The position numbers and the translations under genes were made by a program. A stretch of 64,000 bases of DNA from Tengunoibacter tsumagoiensis. Lineage in GTDB: Bacteria; Chloroflexota; Ktedonobacteria; Ktedonobacterales; Ktedonobacteraceae. Shown piece by piece: positions 18,201-25,571 of this stretch. Location: positions 992,001 through 1,056,000 of the forward strand of contig NZ_BIFR01000002.1 in the NCBI RefSeq assembly GCF_003967535.1, written 5' to 3'. Under the pieces are notes generated by a model. It was not told the DNA's origin. It made no database searches and saw only the letters and a program-made list of their open reading frames with translations. The stretch's first letter is position 1. Each line of letters opens with the position of its first letter.

Positions 18201-18371
18201 GGCAAGAGCATCGATGTCGAAAGCAATCAGATCTGTTTTCACATGAATTAATCGTTCTGGTGAACCCTGTTCTGAGGAAAGCTGTTTAATTGCTTGGGAG
18301 ATAGCGCTAAGAATTTTCTCATAATTTACGGGGGCTAAATGATGTTCAATGACTTCAATGTTATTACTCAT
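15240..18371 (-). CDS. Very large unknown protein, partner of the helicase-like ATPase, possible PIWI-like C-terminus
   Basis: This 1043-residue protein, first gene of the pair, has no family I can name with confidence. ATG 18371 (MSNNIEVIEHHLAPVNYEKI) is chosen; the frame is open further upstream, with ATGs at 18437 and 18542, and no strong ribosome binding site decides. Residues ~1-350 are helical with a low-complexity acidic stretch; the middle is beta/alpha mixed. From ~752 to the end the strand-helix order (LAIIIVSSRK, then GYKHFLYVARAPYTSTLHIS, then DIKVYPIFYDKYYVINRK, then SLKVDILDFLTLLHFARY) recalls a PIWI domain. The acidic residues expected after the first and second strands are not there, so it would be catalytically dead. 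It ends 18 bases before its partner. Function unknown; a defence role is inferred from context. Confidence 0.6.
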   Translation of the reverse strand: MSNNIEVIEHHLAPVNYEKILSAISQAIKQLSSEQGSPERLIHVKTDLIAFDIDALADKVAVQFAKSNEYPFEIKEGMSYATVHALSLAEKSAFHVQLKDKIQPQLHQQILAHIKAGTGQTSLEHFANQLLTPMEDFANNQTTGLNYPLSKEQSLEKKRLHAHAHKPESTPWLKAHKLTLTVGNIGSFHQQIIDNICNYLSQQENCQDDDIEEVREALGEEIAQPTSNFSQLRTVLIKESVARIYRDAKVRYLRYLFNGIKEWKKDIINKTARNDNEERQYQGLHLLNNLIKRLQGLDAYIRQEEKDYGYYDVSFGGQTYNYRDIFSRADAFDQLPIITEIDGFLGESTDLNHQTKTFTTGIKLKLNGAVNVHGGSGKSVFEYNTSLLDPESTDYTARLAGARSPKRFYEKVVKVALLYCFVFKEMRNNTFRAGAYFEQQLLPILRDGKDIEKIQVLQQLKNEITTPEVSGNIEILKSLLTAFLTQSSIGPKRFEDPLVLSLDKSILIKDVNKMVMNNIFFQDTFDGYNGKKALKYVSVKEDSTSTEALCKLPLRLTFEPIYYYPTADAAETFTITHETKNIQVLPVFFVPMGGKLAQKYKDVYRDVKRVFLYYRHRPHVHSDPAQAFVYRFTYTLLAYLFLDILAGSVSKIQAREIFCPLLTIHSEEQLPDEGNEQYTDETFIHSLMKVLSHMLSVDYTSGSQGFYLDTARGEHAFKLKNALHSLYSALPIIFRRTQQISHYNPASMLQKLAIIIVSSRKCDENIHSPQYYEGTILGKVIGIERQPDGSMRLQTLSTFSANQNNEDMFQRPHVLLEQVKQCHALGYKHFLYVARAPYTSTLHISDTGKEDLFFMNKDVVQSMRSIDNDIKVYPIFYDKYYVINRKNALQSPGKPNLKADSLYIDDIGELTSVAKDPSKQSLIFFNLFSGIKVNPTAIYNGVISYATLINMYDDPSYDQYIWADLLSEPLPNSLKVDILDFLTLLHFARYEKSSQLGFKLDPYMDIIGDSSVSKDAIFPAMKGNVHFNSLAFLTLVRAVLHTK

Positions 18372-18875
18372 AGATAGTATTGTAAACTTCTCTTTGTCTT
18401 TAGAAGAGAAGTGTTGGCTCCTTCCTGAATTTTCCATCTTTAGAAACAAAGAATATAGCACAAAACTTGAATAACTCTTAAGGCATGAATGATAACATAT
18501 GTCAAAATAGAGCGCAAGTATCACGTTTGTTCTATATGACAATTTACTGATTTCTGTAGATATATTTAATACTCTTATCAGAAAATCTACGTGCTTACGC
18601 TTCAGCTGAAAGGGAGATAGAGTACAACTTCGTTTTATGTGATACCATCTTGCTGTTTGGTTAAATAATTTATTAGTAATAAATGCCTAAAATTCCAGTG
18701 TGTGGATACCGGAGCCTGGCGAATCCGCTCAATGAGATAGTGTTCAGCAGCAATACTGGTATCTGGTGATTGTGCGCGCATATTCTTCCCCGTTTTCTTA
18801 AAATGTACGCTGTATCTGGTGGTGTGTCAATAGAAGGAGATGTTCATGTTTTTCTCACTTCTATACGAATGTATT
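18372..18875. other. Upstream region of the two-gene system, no separate gene seen
   Basis: The A+T-rich stretch includes a possible N-terminal extension of the large protein (open to 18542). I see no convincing promoter pair or other gene. Confidence 0.35.
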
Positions 18876-19005
18876 TTAGAGCATGTCAGTGGGCGGAGGA
18901 TACGTGTCAACTTGTTCTCGGATACGACGTATGACACCAGGTGCATTCAATGCATCATCTGTGGCCCGATGATGTCCACATTCCTAAATACCCAGTTCAG
19001 GATGC
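18876..19005 (-). pseudogene. C-terminal remnant of a DnaQ-like (DEDDh) exonuclease
   Basis: On the minus strand a short frame reads HPELGI, a TAG, then ECGHHRATDDALNAPGVIRR and ends after EQVDTYPPPTDML. HHRATDDA corresponds to the Exo III motif (HxAxxDA) of RNase T/DNA polymerase III epsilon-type exonucleases. Everything before it is scrambled by stops, so only about 40 codons are left. The call rests on this single motif. Confidence 0.4.
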
Positions 19006-19314
19006 TACCTTAGATCATCTTATTCAACAATTCGCCTTGTTATCTGGCATCTACAAAGCGATCGACTCTCGTATACTGGTCTCTTTACAAGTCTATAGTC
19101 ATCCCATTTGGTATGATATGAAATAGCTTCGGTTGTTACAAAATAATTTTAATGTGTTCATAATTATCGTTGCCACAAAAATATGGTAAAATACTTACCA
19201 AGTACTATATCAACGTTCTTCTTTTAACCCGATCACTGATCGTTTTTCCACTGTGGTCTCTCTTCCTCAATGAAGAAGGGAGGGTGCTCCAGGAAATCCT
19301 GGTCTCTTGAGAGA

Positions 19315-19677
19315 AGAGTGAACAGACTCTTTGAGAGTGATGCAGGAGCGTTTTTTATACATCAGGAAGATAAGACTCGCAGTGTCGTTTTGATTGATGG
19401 AGAGAATATATCTCTGCGCTTTGCCAATTTTTTCTCTTTATACCTGCTCGAGAAGGGCTTTTTACATGTGTCTGCATCTATGAGGATGCCTCGGTTCTCA
19501 AGAAATAGCAACCAACCATTGATGAACGTGTATTTGATATCTGAGAACATCAGATTGGCAAAATCTTCTTCTCTTTGCGAAGCAGTAGGGAGGATTTGCG
19601 ATATGTGCCTGGCAATAGCAGTAGCAACGCTATCAGGTTCATTTTTTTTGTGGCTTCAGGGGAGTAGAACAAATAGG
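19315..19677 (+). pseudogene. Broken NYN-domain (LabA/DUF88-like) gene
   Basis: One frame encodes FIHQEDKTRSVVLIDGENIS, the first strand and metal-binding Asp loop of NYN/PIN-fold ribonuclease-like proteins, and continues to LYLLEKGFLHV. The likely continuation, VCIYEDASVLKK, lies in a different frame around 19468 and is followed by stops. The gene is therefore frameshifted and truncated. Intact relatives are typically about 200-300 residues. Confidence 0.55.
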
Positions 19678-19748
19678 TGAAGCATGCCAGACCTATCGTA
19701 ATAGGAGAATTGAAAGGGCTTCAATTACGGTAGAAAAGGAAGAACAAT

Positions 19749-20444
19749 ATGCCCATAAAGATGGTCGTACAATGCTGCGGTCATTGTGGAAACAAGACTG
19801 CTTTTACGATTGCAGCTTCTGGATCGCAACCAAATGGCATGTTCATTCAAGAAAAAGAAATCACTATCTGGACAACCTGGCGTGTTTTGTTATGCTCAAC
19901 GTGTGCACAACCTACGCTAGAACGCGATATACAGAAGGTAAAAGGATCAACAGGATCTATTCCCCCAGGAAGGAGTGAGTCTCCAGAGGTGCTCTACCCT
20001 GTTGAGCAGTCAATCCACTGGCGGCATATTCCTCCCAGAGTTCAGTAGATGTATGATGAAGCACAAAGAGTGGAGAAAGTGTCTCCTCGTTCGTGTGCGA
20101 TGATGGTGGGTTTAGCCCTCGAGGCTATTTGTGAAGCTGAAAAAGCCAAAGGAAATACATTATCGGAACGTTTGCAGAGCCTCGCAACGCTAGGACGTAT
20201 TCCTGGCACGTTGGCGGAAATGGCTCAGCACCTCAGGCACTTTCGGAATATGAGTGTCCAGTCGTATAAAATAAAGCAAGTAAGAAAAAGAAAGATAAAA
20301 ACGTATGACTATGATGATCGCTCTGGTAGGAGATCAGCCACAGCCAAATTTTCTACCAGCATTACACTATCGTCCGGATACCATTCTGTTGGTTTACACA
20401 CAACAAAAGCAGGAAAAGTACGAATACTTAAAAATAATGCTTGA
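19749..20444 (+). pseudogene. DUF4145-like gene interrupted by an in-frame TAG and then decayed
   Basis: The frame from 19749 starts with a small zinc-ribbon-like part (CCGHCGNKTAFTI, later CSTCAQ), as in DUF4145 proteins. It reaches PPRVQ, meets TAG at 20046-20048 and goes on in the same frame with MYDEAQRVEKVSPRSCAMMV, then LALEAICEAEKAKGNTLSER and GRIPGTLAEMAQHLRHFRNM. This last part is the DUF4145 core. After FRNM the likeness stops and the frame overlaps the next gene. DUF4145 domains are common in restriction and defence proteins. As it stands it would give two peptides, so I call it broken. Confidence 0.6.
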
Positions 20445-21231
20445 ACAACAAAGGTTTACTATCATTGGGTTAGAAACGGATCCTTATAATATCACTACGA
20501 TAGTAGCCGCTTTAAAAGAGAAGATTGCTGAAATAGTTGCATTGACACCTCAACCATTGATATTCAATTTGACCGGTGCGACAAAAATCATGTCACTGGC
20601 AGCCTATCAGGTTGGAGAACAATGTAATGCATCTGCTTTGTATATGCAGAGTGAAGGTGGACAAAGTAGAGTTGATCACTATATCTGGCAACGCCACCAG
20701 CTTCTTTATCAGAAGCAAGAAATATTACCAGAGCACCTCCATCTGCGTGATGTACTAGACCTCCAACTCGGACAAGGAAAAGAGCGATGGGAAGCAAAGG
20801 GCCCAAGCAGTGATGATAAAAATTATGGCCATCTCTTTGAATTGGCGATTGCACAAGCACTACGAAATCATGGTTATGAAGTCATGTGTGGTGTCAAAGG
20901 GAAGAATAATCAGATCGATATCGATGTTATGGTTAGGTACGAAAATCAAGTAAGTATTATTGAAGCAAAGACTTCTGCAACAGGGTCGGTGACTAATCTT
21001 GATGCGGTTAAACAACTTAGTACTGCATCAAATTATTTAAGAGGAACATATATTAACTCATTTCTAGTCATTAATGGCAAAGCATCAAAAGATTTAGCGA
21101 TGATGTGTGGTTTATTGAAAATTCCTATCATTTCCCTACCACATTATAAACGAGGTGCAACGGCTTTCTCTTTGTCTGAGGAAGATAGCAAGACATTGCT
21201 AACTGAAATTGATCGCAAAATGAAGAGATGA
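20305..21231 (+). CDS. Card1/Can2-like CARF-domain nuclease (DUF1887 type)
   Basis: This 308-residue protein has an N-terminal CARF-like Rossmann domain (residues ~1-140) with the first strand MIALVGDQPQPN and the hallmark NLTGATKIMSLAAYQVG at 88-104, the ligand-loop motif of DUF1887 proteins. The C-terminal PD-(D/E)xK nuclease (~170-300) has Glu179 in the first helix (YGHLFELAIAQALRN), Asp205/Asp207 in NQIDIDVMV and Glu220-Ala-Lys222 in VSIIEAKTS, so the active site looks complete. Characterised relatives Card1 and Can2 are switched on by cyclic oligoadenylates made by type III CRISPR complexes and degrade nucleic acids. No CRISPR genes are visible here, so it would be an orphan or act with another cyclase. 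The ATG at 20305 is backed only by weak purine-rich sequence. Confidence 0.8.
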   Translation: MTMMIALVGDQPQPNFLPALHYRPDTILLVYTQQKQEKYEYLKIMLEQQRFTIIGLETDPYNITTIVAALKEKIAEIVALTPQPLIFNLTGATKIMSLAAYQVGEQCNASALYMQSEGGQSRVDHYIWQRHQLLYQKQEILPEHLHLRDVLDLQLGQGKERWEAKGPSSDDKNYGHLFELAIAQALRNHGYEVMCGVKGKNNQIDIDVMVRYENQVSIIEAKTSATGSVTNLDAVKQLSTASNYLRGTYINSFLVINGKASKDLAMMCGLLKIPIISLPHYKRGATAFSLSEEDSKTLLTEIDRKMKR

Positions 21232-21443
21232 GTGTGAGGATCGAGGACCAGCTCAAAGCCAAAATCAATGACGAGAAGAGGATGCTCTGCAAGGAACGCC
21301 TACAACTCCTGGCTGTAGATAATGCCTTCTTGAAGGCGTAAAAAGGGACATTTTAAGATGGGCAGTCATAGGCCGCTCTGTAGAACTTCTGTGTGAAGAG
21401 CGCTGTTGGAGCCAGATATTGATGATGGACCAATCAAACAAGC

Positions 21444-21740
21444 TCAACACTTGCTCCAGACCTTTGTCGAGAGGGCTTGTTTTGATATTAACATATAAGG
21501 AAAAGAACGTTCGGTAGCGTTGGAGCAAGTCCACTCTTGCTCAGCAAAATCCTCGGAAACATCTTCAATGAGCACGTTCACAGGAACCGCAAGGGCTTTG
21601 GCAAGTTTATTGATTGTTGTCGTCGCAACTTCACGATAGGGGTCTCGATAAATAGCTCGTAGGATATTGGTCGCCATATCAGCAGCCCTCGCCAACTTCC
21701 CCTGACTTAAGCCTTTCTTCAGCGCTACTTCTTTTACTCT
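21444..21740 (-). pseudogene. Small XRE-type HTH gene with damaged start
   Basis: The minus-strand frame encodes VKEVALKKGLSQGKLARAAD then MATNILRAIYRDPYREVATT and KLAKALAVPVNVLIEDVSED, a complete one-domain Cro/CI-type helix-turn-helix. The frame upstream of VKEV has a TGA, and the only nearby ATG (in ATGAAGAGT) is one base out of frame, so a deletion seems to have removed the start. Translation from the internal ATG at 21695 would lack the first two helices. A long tail (to 21444) follows that is not family-like. Confidence 0.5.
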
Positions 21741-21744
21741 TCAT

Positions 21745-22170
21745 CTTAACATACTTGGATTGTAACAAGGAAATACGCTGAGTAGAAGCTCCTTTATAGG
21801 TATATCTTTGTAGCTATTACTTCGTAAAGATATCACTAGAAATATCTACTTCTGTGAATCATTTATCGAATGGCTCATTCACTTTTGAAAAGTGCCTGTG
21901 GTGTGCATGGATGAAGATCGCATCACAGCTTTGACGAGAGATCCTGAAGGGAACCTGTTTTTTCTGCTTGCTCTGGAGTGTTCGCCGAAAAGATCAACCA
22001 CTTCCACGTGAATATGCTTACTTGGATGTTGGAAGCAGTCGATCCAGAAAGGGAGAACCGCTCTTCTCTCCACATAGAGAAATTTGAACGTAGAACAGGG
22101 TTTGCTTGTTTGTGCGCCTGTCAATTGTCATTTTTCAAACAAAATAATTTCATTTTTATGGATAAAATTG
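21745..22170. other. A+T-rich intergenic stretch with scraps only
   Basis: A short frame around 21930 reads LTRDPEGNLFFLLALE, which recalls the end of a glyoxalase/VOC-fold protein, but nothing longer is kept. The last 60 bases are the approach to a strong promoter. Confidence 0.3.
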
Positions 22171-22199
22171 TTGACATGTCAGATTTTAGTGACTATAAT
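22171..22199 (+). promoter_or_regulatory. Consensus sigma-70-type promoter with overlapping palindrome
   Basis: TTGACA at 22171-22176 and TATAAT at 22194-22199 are exactly 17 bases apart, both matching consensus at every base. A perfect 10-bp palindrome, TGACATGTCA (22172-22181), overlaps the -35 box and would be a fitting operator, perhaps for the XRE-ImmA protein encoded in the unit. The first gene begins 92 bases downstream. Confidence 0.8.
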
Positions 22200-22291
22200 T
22201 ATGGAGATACACCATGATACACCACCTGTAATGCGTCATCGTGAGCGAGTAGAAAAGTATGATGAGCCATGTGTTCAGAGGTGAGAAGCTT

Positions 22292-22927
22292 ATGCCTGAT
22301 GGTGATGAGGTACGCGAAACGGTAGGACGAAACTATCAAGGTGCCTATAAAAGAATATGTGCGGACAAAAGTGAAGACGATGATTTGGTGATTGCCGTTG
22401 TGCGCTCAACTGTCGAGCGCCTGAAGAAGTATGGAGATGAAGCTGTTCAGCTTGTAGCAAATATAGCCCATTTATGTGAAGCTATGCATCTGGACATATC
22501 CTTGTTCAGTCGTTCTATTGACTATGCCGTATTGAGAGAAAATATAGCTACTATTGCGCAAGAAACCTGTATGGATAAAAGAGCAAAGAACCTTGTGTTA
22601 CAGGGGTGTAAAGAATCTATAGAAATGATTCGTCGGGGAGGAAACGTTTCCAATATCCATATTGAAATGTTACAAAGTTACTTTTGGAGCGTCTACCGGT
22701 CCGACTTTGAGGCCTATGTTGAATCTGGGAAAGACCACATGCATAACGCATCACCTTCAGTCGTGAATGCAACCCTGGCTCGTATGAGACCACACGTGCG
22801 AGAGCGATTGCAACAGTTTGCTGAACGAGCGTATCGAGATAACACTCTCACGACATTTCGTCCAAGACTGCGGTACTCAGGAAAAGAGAAAGGGGTTCCA
22901 ATAGACCTCAACCTGTTAAACATCTAG
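22292..22927 (+). CDS. Unknown helical protein, first gene of the QueC-like/ImmA/PIN unit
   Basis: This 211-residue protein starts at ATG 22292 (AGAGGTGAG before it), in preference to ATG 22259. It looks all-helical and soluble: ERLKKYGDEAVQLVANIAHL, then a Cys-bearing middle (QETCMDKRAKNLVLQGCKES) and a basic C-terminus (ARMRPHVRERLQQF). I recognise no family and see no catalytic motif. The next gene starts 11 bases after its stop, and a consensus promoter lies 92 bases before it, so it is the first gene of a four-gene operon with the QueC-like protein. It could be an adaptor for that protein. Confidence 0.6.
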   Translation: MPDGDEVRETVGRNYQGAYKRICADKSEDDDLVIAVVRSTVERLKKYGDEAVQLVANIAHLCEAMHLDISLFSRSIDYAVLRENIATIAQETCMDKRAKNLVLQGCKESIEMIRRGGNVSNIHIEMLQSYFWSVYRSDFEAYVESGKDHMHNASPSVVNATLARMRPHVRERLQQFAERAYRDNTLTTFRPRLRYSGKEKGVPIDLNLLNI

Positions 22928-22938
22928 GAGATGAATGC

Positions 22939-24306
22939 ATGAAGAGCGATTTTGATTATACATATGAGTACCAGAGTATTCACGATGAACTCAAAAAAGG
23001 ACACGTGCTACGTGTTGATCATTGGACTGGAGAGGCCAGGAATCTTAACATTGCCCTCTGGGATAGAGATTTATTGCTGCGGACAACTGCTGATGAGGTG
23101 AGCTCCTTGATTGCTGATTTAAGCGATCTAGCAGTCGCTGTCTACGTTGCAGATCATCTTTCCGAGAGAAGAAAAAAGAGAACGACACGTCTCCTTATCA
23201 ATCTCCCAATACGGAGCGTTGAATTAAGAGAGAGGAGTACGTTCAAGCAGGAATTGCGTGATCTCTTATACTGGTTTACGGAAGACCTATGGAGTTTTCA
23301 GTTTAGTACGTATCGAACTAATGGGCGTCAATCGGAGTTGCATAAGCGTCTGATCTCTGATTATCCAAAGTCATCGAGACGCGTTGCTTTGTGGAGTGGA
23401 GGATTGGATGCGCTGGCGGGACTCTATCTGCAACTGGTGCAAGAACCGGAAACGGATTATACTCTAGTAAGTACAGGAAGTAGCCTGATGATGGGAGGGA
23501 AGCAAAAAAAAGTTTTTCAGCAAATGAATGAGATCTTTCCAGGGAGACTGAAATTAATCCAACTCCCGATCCGTCTTGGGAAAAAAGAGGTGAAAACCGA
23601 ACAGGGTAATCGAACACGTGGTTTTGTGTTCCTCTTGTTAGGAGCACTCTGCGCCCTCCAGGAAATGCAACATACGTTGTACATTCATGAGAATGGTATT
23701 GGAGCAATCAATCTTCCATTTCGTGATTGTGAAGTTGGTTTAGATCACTCTCGTTCGGTTCATCCTCTCACACTTGCACGAATGGGTACCTTTCTTGAGA
23801 AACTTCTCGGCCATCCCTTTTCATTCGAGAATCCATTTTTGGGGACAACGAAAGCTGAAATGTGTCAGCGTCTCTTGCGGGAGCATCCTGAGATTGTTTT
23901 CTCCACGATGAGTTGTGATCATTGGCATCGAGAGATCCCTTTACAGTGTGGATATTGCTCGTCCTGTTTGTTAAGGCGTCAGGCAATAGCCGTTTCTGGT
24001 ATTGAGGATACACTGTCCTATAGGATTACCGCTGCGAAAGATAGAAAAAGGCAAAAAACTGATGGTGTCCATCTCAGAGCAATGCTTGCTCAAGTGGATA
24101 CGTTGCGCGATATACGAGACACAAAAGAGGGCGACATCTGGGGAGCACTTATTGCGAAATATCCAGTGTTAGATGACATAGTCAGACAAGATGAAAGAGC
24201 TGAGAAGCAACAGCAAGTAAAGAACCAATTGTTGCATTTATACCAGACATATGTGAAGGAATGGGATCAAGTGAGCCCTCTTATACAAGAGGATATGCAT
24301 CTTTAA
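22939..24306 (+). CDS. QueC-like PP-loop ATPase (7-cyano-7-deazaguanine synthase homologue)
   Basis: This 455-residue protein carries a QueC-type domain after a ~140-residue N-terminal region of its own. The PP-loop reads RRVALWSGGLDALAGLYL (~152), with Ala in place of the usual Ser of SGGxDS. Later come the family-type segments ENGIGAINLPFRD and TKAEMCQRLL, and the zinc site with Cys at SCDHWHREIPLQCGYCSSC, matching the four-Cys arrangement of QueC. Housekeeping QueC is ~220 residues and makes preQ0 for tRNA. This longer form, in an operon with regulatory and PIN-like genes and without queD/E/F, fits the QueC-like proteins of anti-phage loci such as QatC. Its reaction here is unknown. Confidence 0.8.
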   Translation: MKSDFDYTYEYQSIHDELKKGHVLRVDHWTGEARNLNIALWDRDLLLRTTADEVSSLIADLSDLAVAVYVADHLSERRKKRTTRLLINLPIRSVELRERSTFKQELRDLLYWFTEDLWSFQFSTYRTNGRQSELHKRLISDYPKSSRRVALWSGGLDALAGLYLQLVQEPETDYTLVSTGSSLMMGGKQKKVFQQMNEIFPGRLKLIQLPIRLGKKEVKTEQGNRTRGFVFLLLGALCALQEMQHTLYIHENGIGAINLPFRDCEVGLDHSRSVHPLTLARMGTFLEKLLGHPFSFENPFLGTTKAEMCQRLLREHPEIVFSTMSCDHWHREIPLQCGYCSSCLLRRQAIAVSGIEDTLSYRITAAKDRKRQKTDGVHLRAMLAQVDTLRDIRDTKEGDIWGALIAKYPVLDDIVRQDERAEKQQQVKNQLLHLYQTYVKEWDQVSPLIQEDMHL

Positions 24307-24350
24307 AACATGAGAGCTCCACAAAGCAGCTTGATGAAAGAGGAATGAAC

Positions 24351-25571
24351 ATGAATGATATCTTAGAAACAATTGACATGAACATGTTAGGGAAAGAGCT
24401 TCAGCAAGCGCGTGTGAAAAAAGGGCTGACTCAAGAACAAGCTGCTCGTATTATCGATGTTGCACGTACGACAATGCTCTCGATTGAAAAGGGTGATAGA
24501 CGTATTAAAGCTCATGAGTTGATAGCATTAGCATCTGCTTATGATGTACAAATAAGCGACTTTCTGCGGGATCGCTCAAATCTCAACTGGTCAAAGCCAC
24601 AATTTCGTGGCCCTACATTAAGAACAGAGCAAGATGATCAGATTATTGCGCCCTATATTGAACAATTGGCTCAGTTGGCCCGCAATTATTTTGAACTAGA
24701 AAGAATAAATGCTGCACCATTCCTTCGAAAATATCCCCAAGAATATAGCATTGGTGGCCTGTCGACACGTGAAGCAGCTGAAAACATTGCTATAGAAGAA
24801 CGAATACGTCTAGGAATAGGCGATGGACAAATCCCTGTATTACGTGATATTCTTGAACAAGATGTGGGTATACGCATTTTCTACTATCCATTGCCTCCAA
24901 AGTTCTCTGCAATTTATTTATTTGAAGAACAAGTAGGAGGGTGTATCGCAATCAATAGTAACCATCCTGAGGAACGCCGTCGCTGGTCGTTAGCTCACGA
25001 TTATGGCCATTTTCTGATTCATCGAACCAAACCTATTGTGACGAGTGAAGATGGGTATCAGCGGAAACCTGAAAGTGAACGTGTGGCAGATGAATTTGCA
25101 GGCTATTTTCTTCTCCCTACCAGCGGTGTCACCCGGCGTTTCAACGATATTCGGAGAGCCAAAAAAGCGGTGACGCCAGCTGATTTATGTACGCTTGCTG
25201 ATTATTATGGAGTCTCGGTGGAAGCCATGACCCGGCGGTTAGAAGATCTAAAATTATTATCATCTGGGATATGGGAGAAATTACAGGCTCGTGGTTTTAA
25301 AGTGCGTGAAATGCAGAAACAGTTGGGGATAAATTTCAGAGAGGACCAGATACAAAAACTGCCAAAACGATATCAATATCTGGCGCTTGATGCTTTTGAG
25401 CAAAATTTAATGAGTGAAGGTATGCTGGCGCAGTTCTTAGATATTGATCTATTAGATACAAGGGCCCTTGTAGAGAGTATGAAAGGAGAGAGCATGGACG
25501 CTAATGCTTCGGTTGCATTGTTTCATGCGAGTGAGGAAGTCTCAATGCAAGAGGATGAGCATGATAGATGA
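24351..25571 (+). CDS. XRE-ImmA/IrrE (COG2856) regulator-metallopeptidase
   Basis: This 406-residue protein is predicted to start at ATG 24351 (AGAGG seven bases upstream). Residues ~10-70 form an XRE helix-turn-helix (LQQARVKKGLTQEQAARIID then VARTTMLSIEKGDRRIKAHE). After a linker comes an M78-type metallopeptidase: VGGCIAINSNHPEERRRWSL, then AHDYGHFLIH in place of the standard HExxH (Asp instead of Glu), and ERVADEFAGYFLLP carrying the third ligand. Proteins of this kind repress their own operon and are cleaved or cleave a partner on damage or phage signals. The Glu-to-Asp change could lower proteolysis. Its stop overlaps the start of the PIN-like gene, the arrangement of a toxin-antitoxin pair. 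Confidence 0.85.
   Translation: MNDILETIDMNMLGKELQQARVKKGLTQEQAARIIDVARTTMLSIEKGDRRIKAHELIALASAYDVQISDFLRDRSNLNWSKPQFRGPTLRTEQDDQIIAPYIEQLAQLARNYFELERINAAPFLRKYPQEYSIGGLSTREAAENIAIEERIRLGIGDGQIPVLRDILEQDVGIRIFYYPLPPKFSAIYLFEEQVGGCIAINSNHPEERRRWSLAHDYGHFLIHRTKPIVTSEDGYQRKPESERVADEFAGYFLLPTSGVTRRFNDIRRAKKAVTPADLCTLADYYGVSVEAMTRRLEDLKLLSSGIWEKLQARGFKVREMQKQLGINFREDQIQKLPKRYQYLALDAFEQNLMSEGMLAQFLDIDLLDTRALVESMKGESMDANASVALFHASEEVSMQEDEHDR

Noticed and set aside
11436-18371. Assigning the large pair to the known PIWI-RE three-gene system.
   Set aside because: The third (nuclease) gene is missing and the PIWI likeness is too weak to name the family, so it is kept as a hypothesis only.
22939-24306. 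Assigning the QueC-like protein to tRNA queuosine synthesis.
   Set aside because: It is about twice the usual QueC length, has Ala for Ser in the PP-loop and lacks neighbouring queD, queE or queF.
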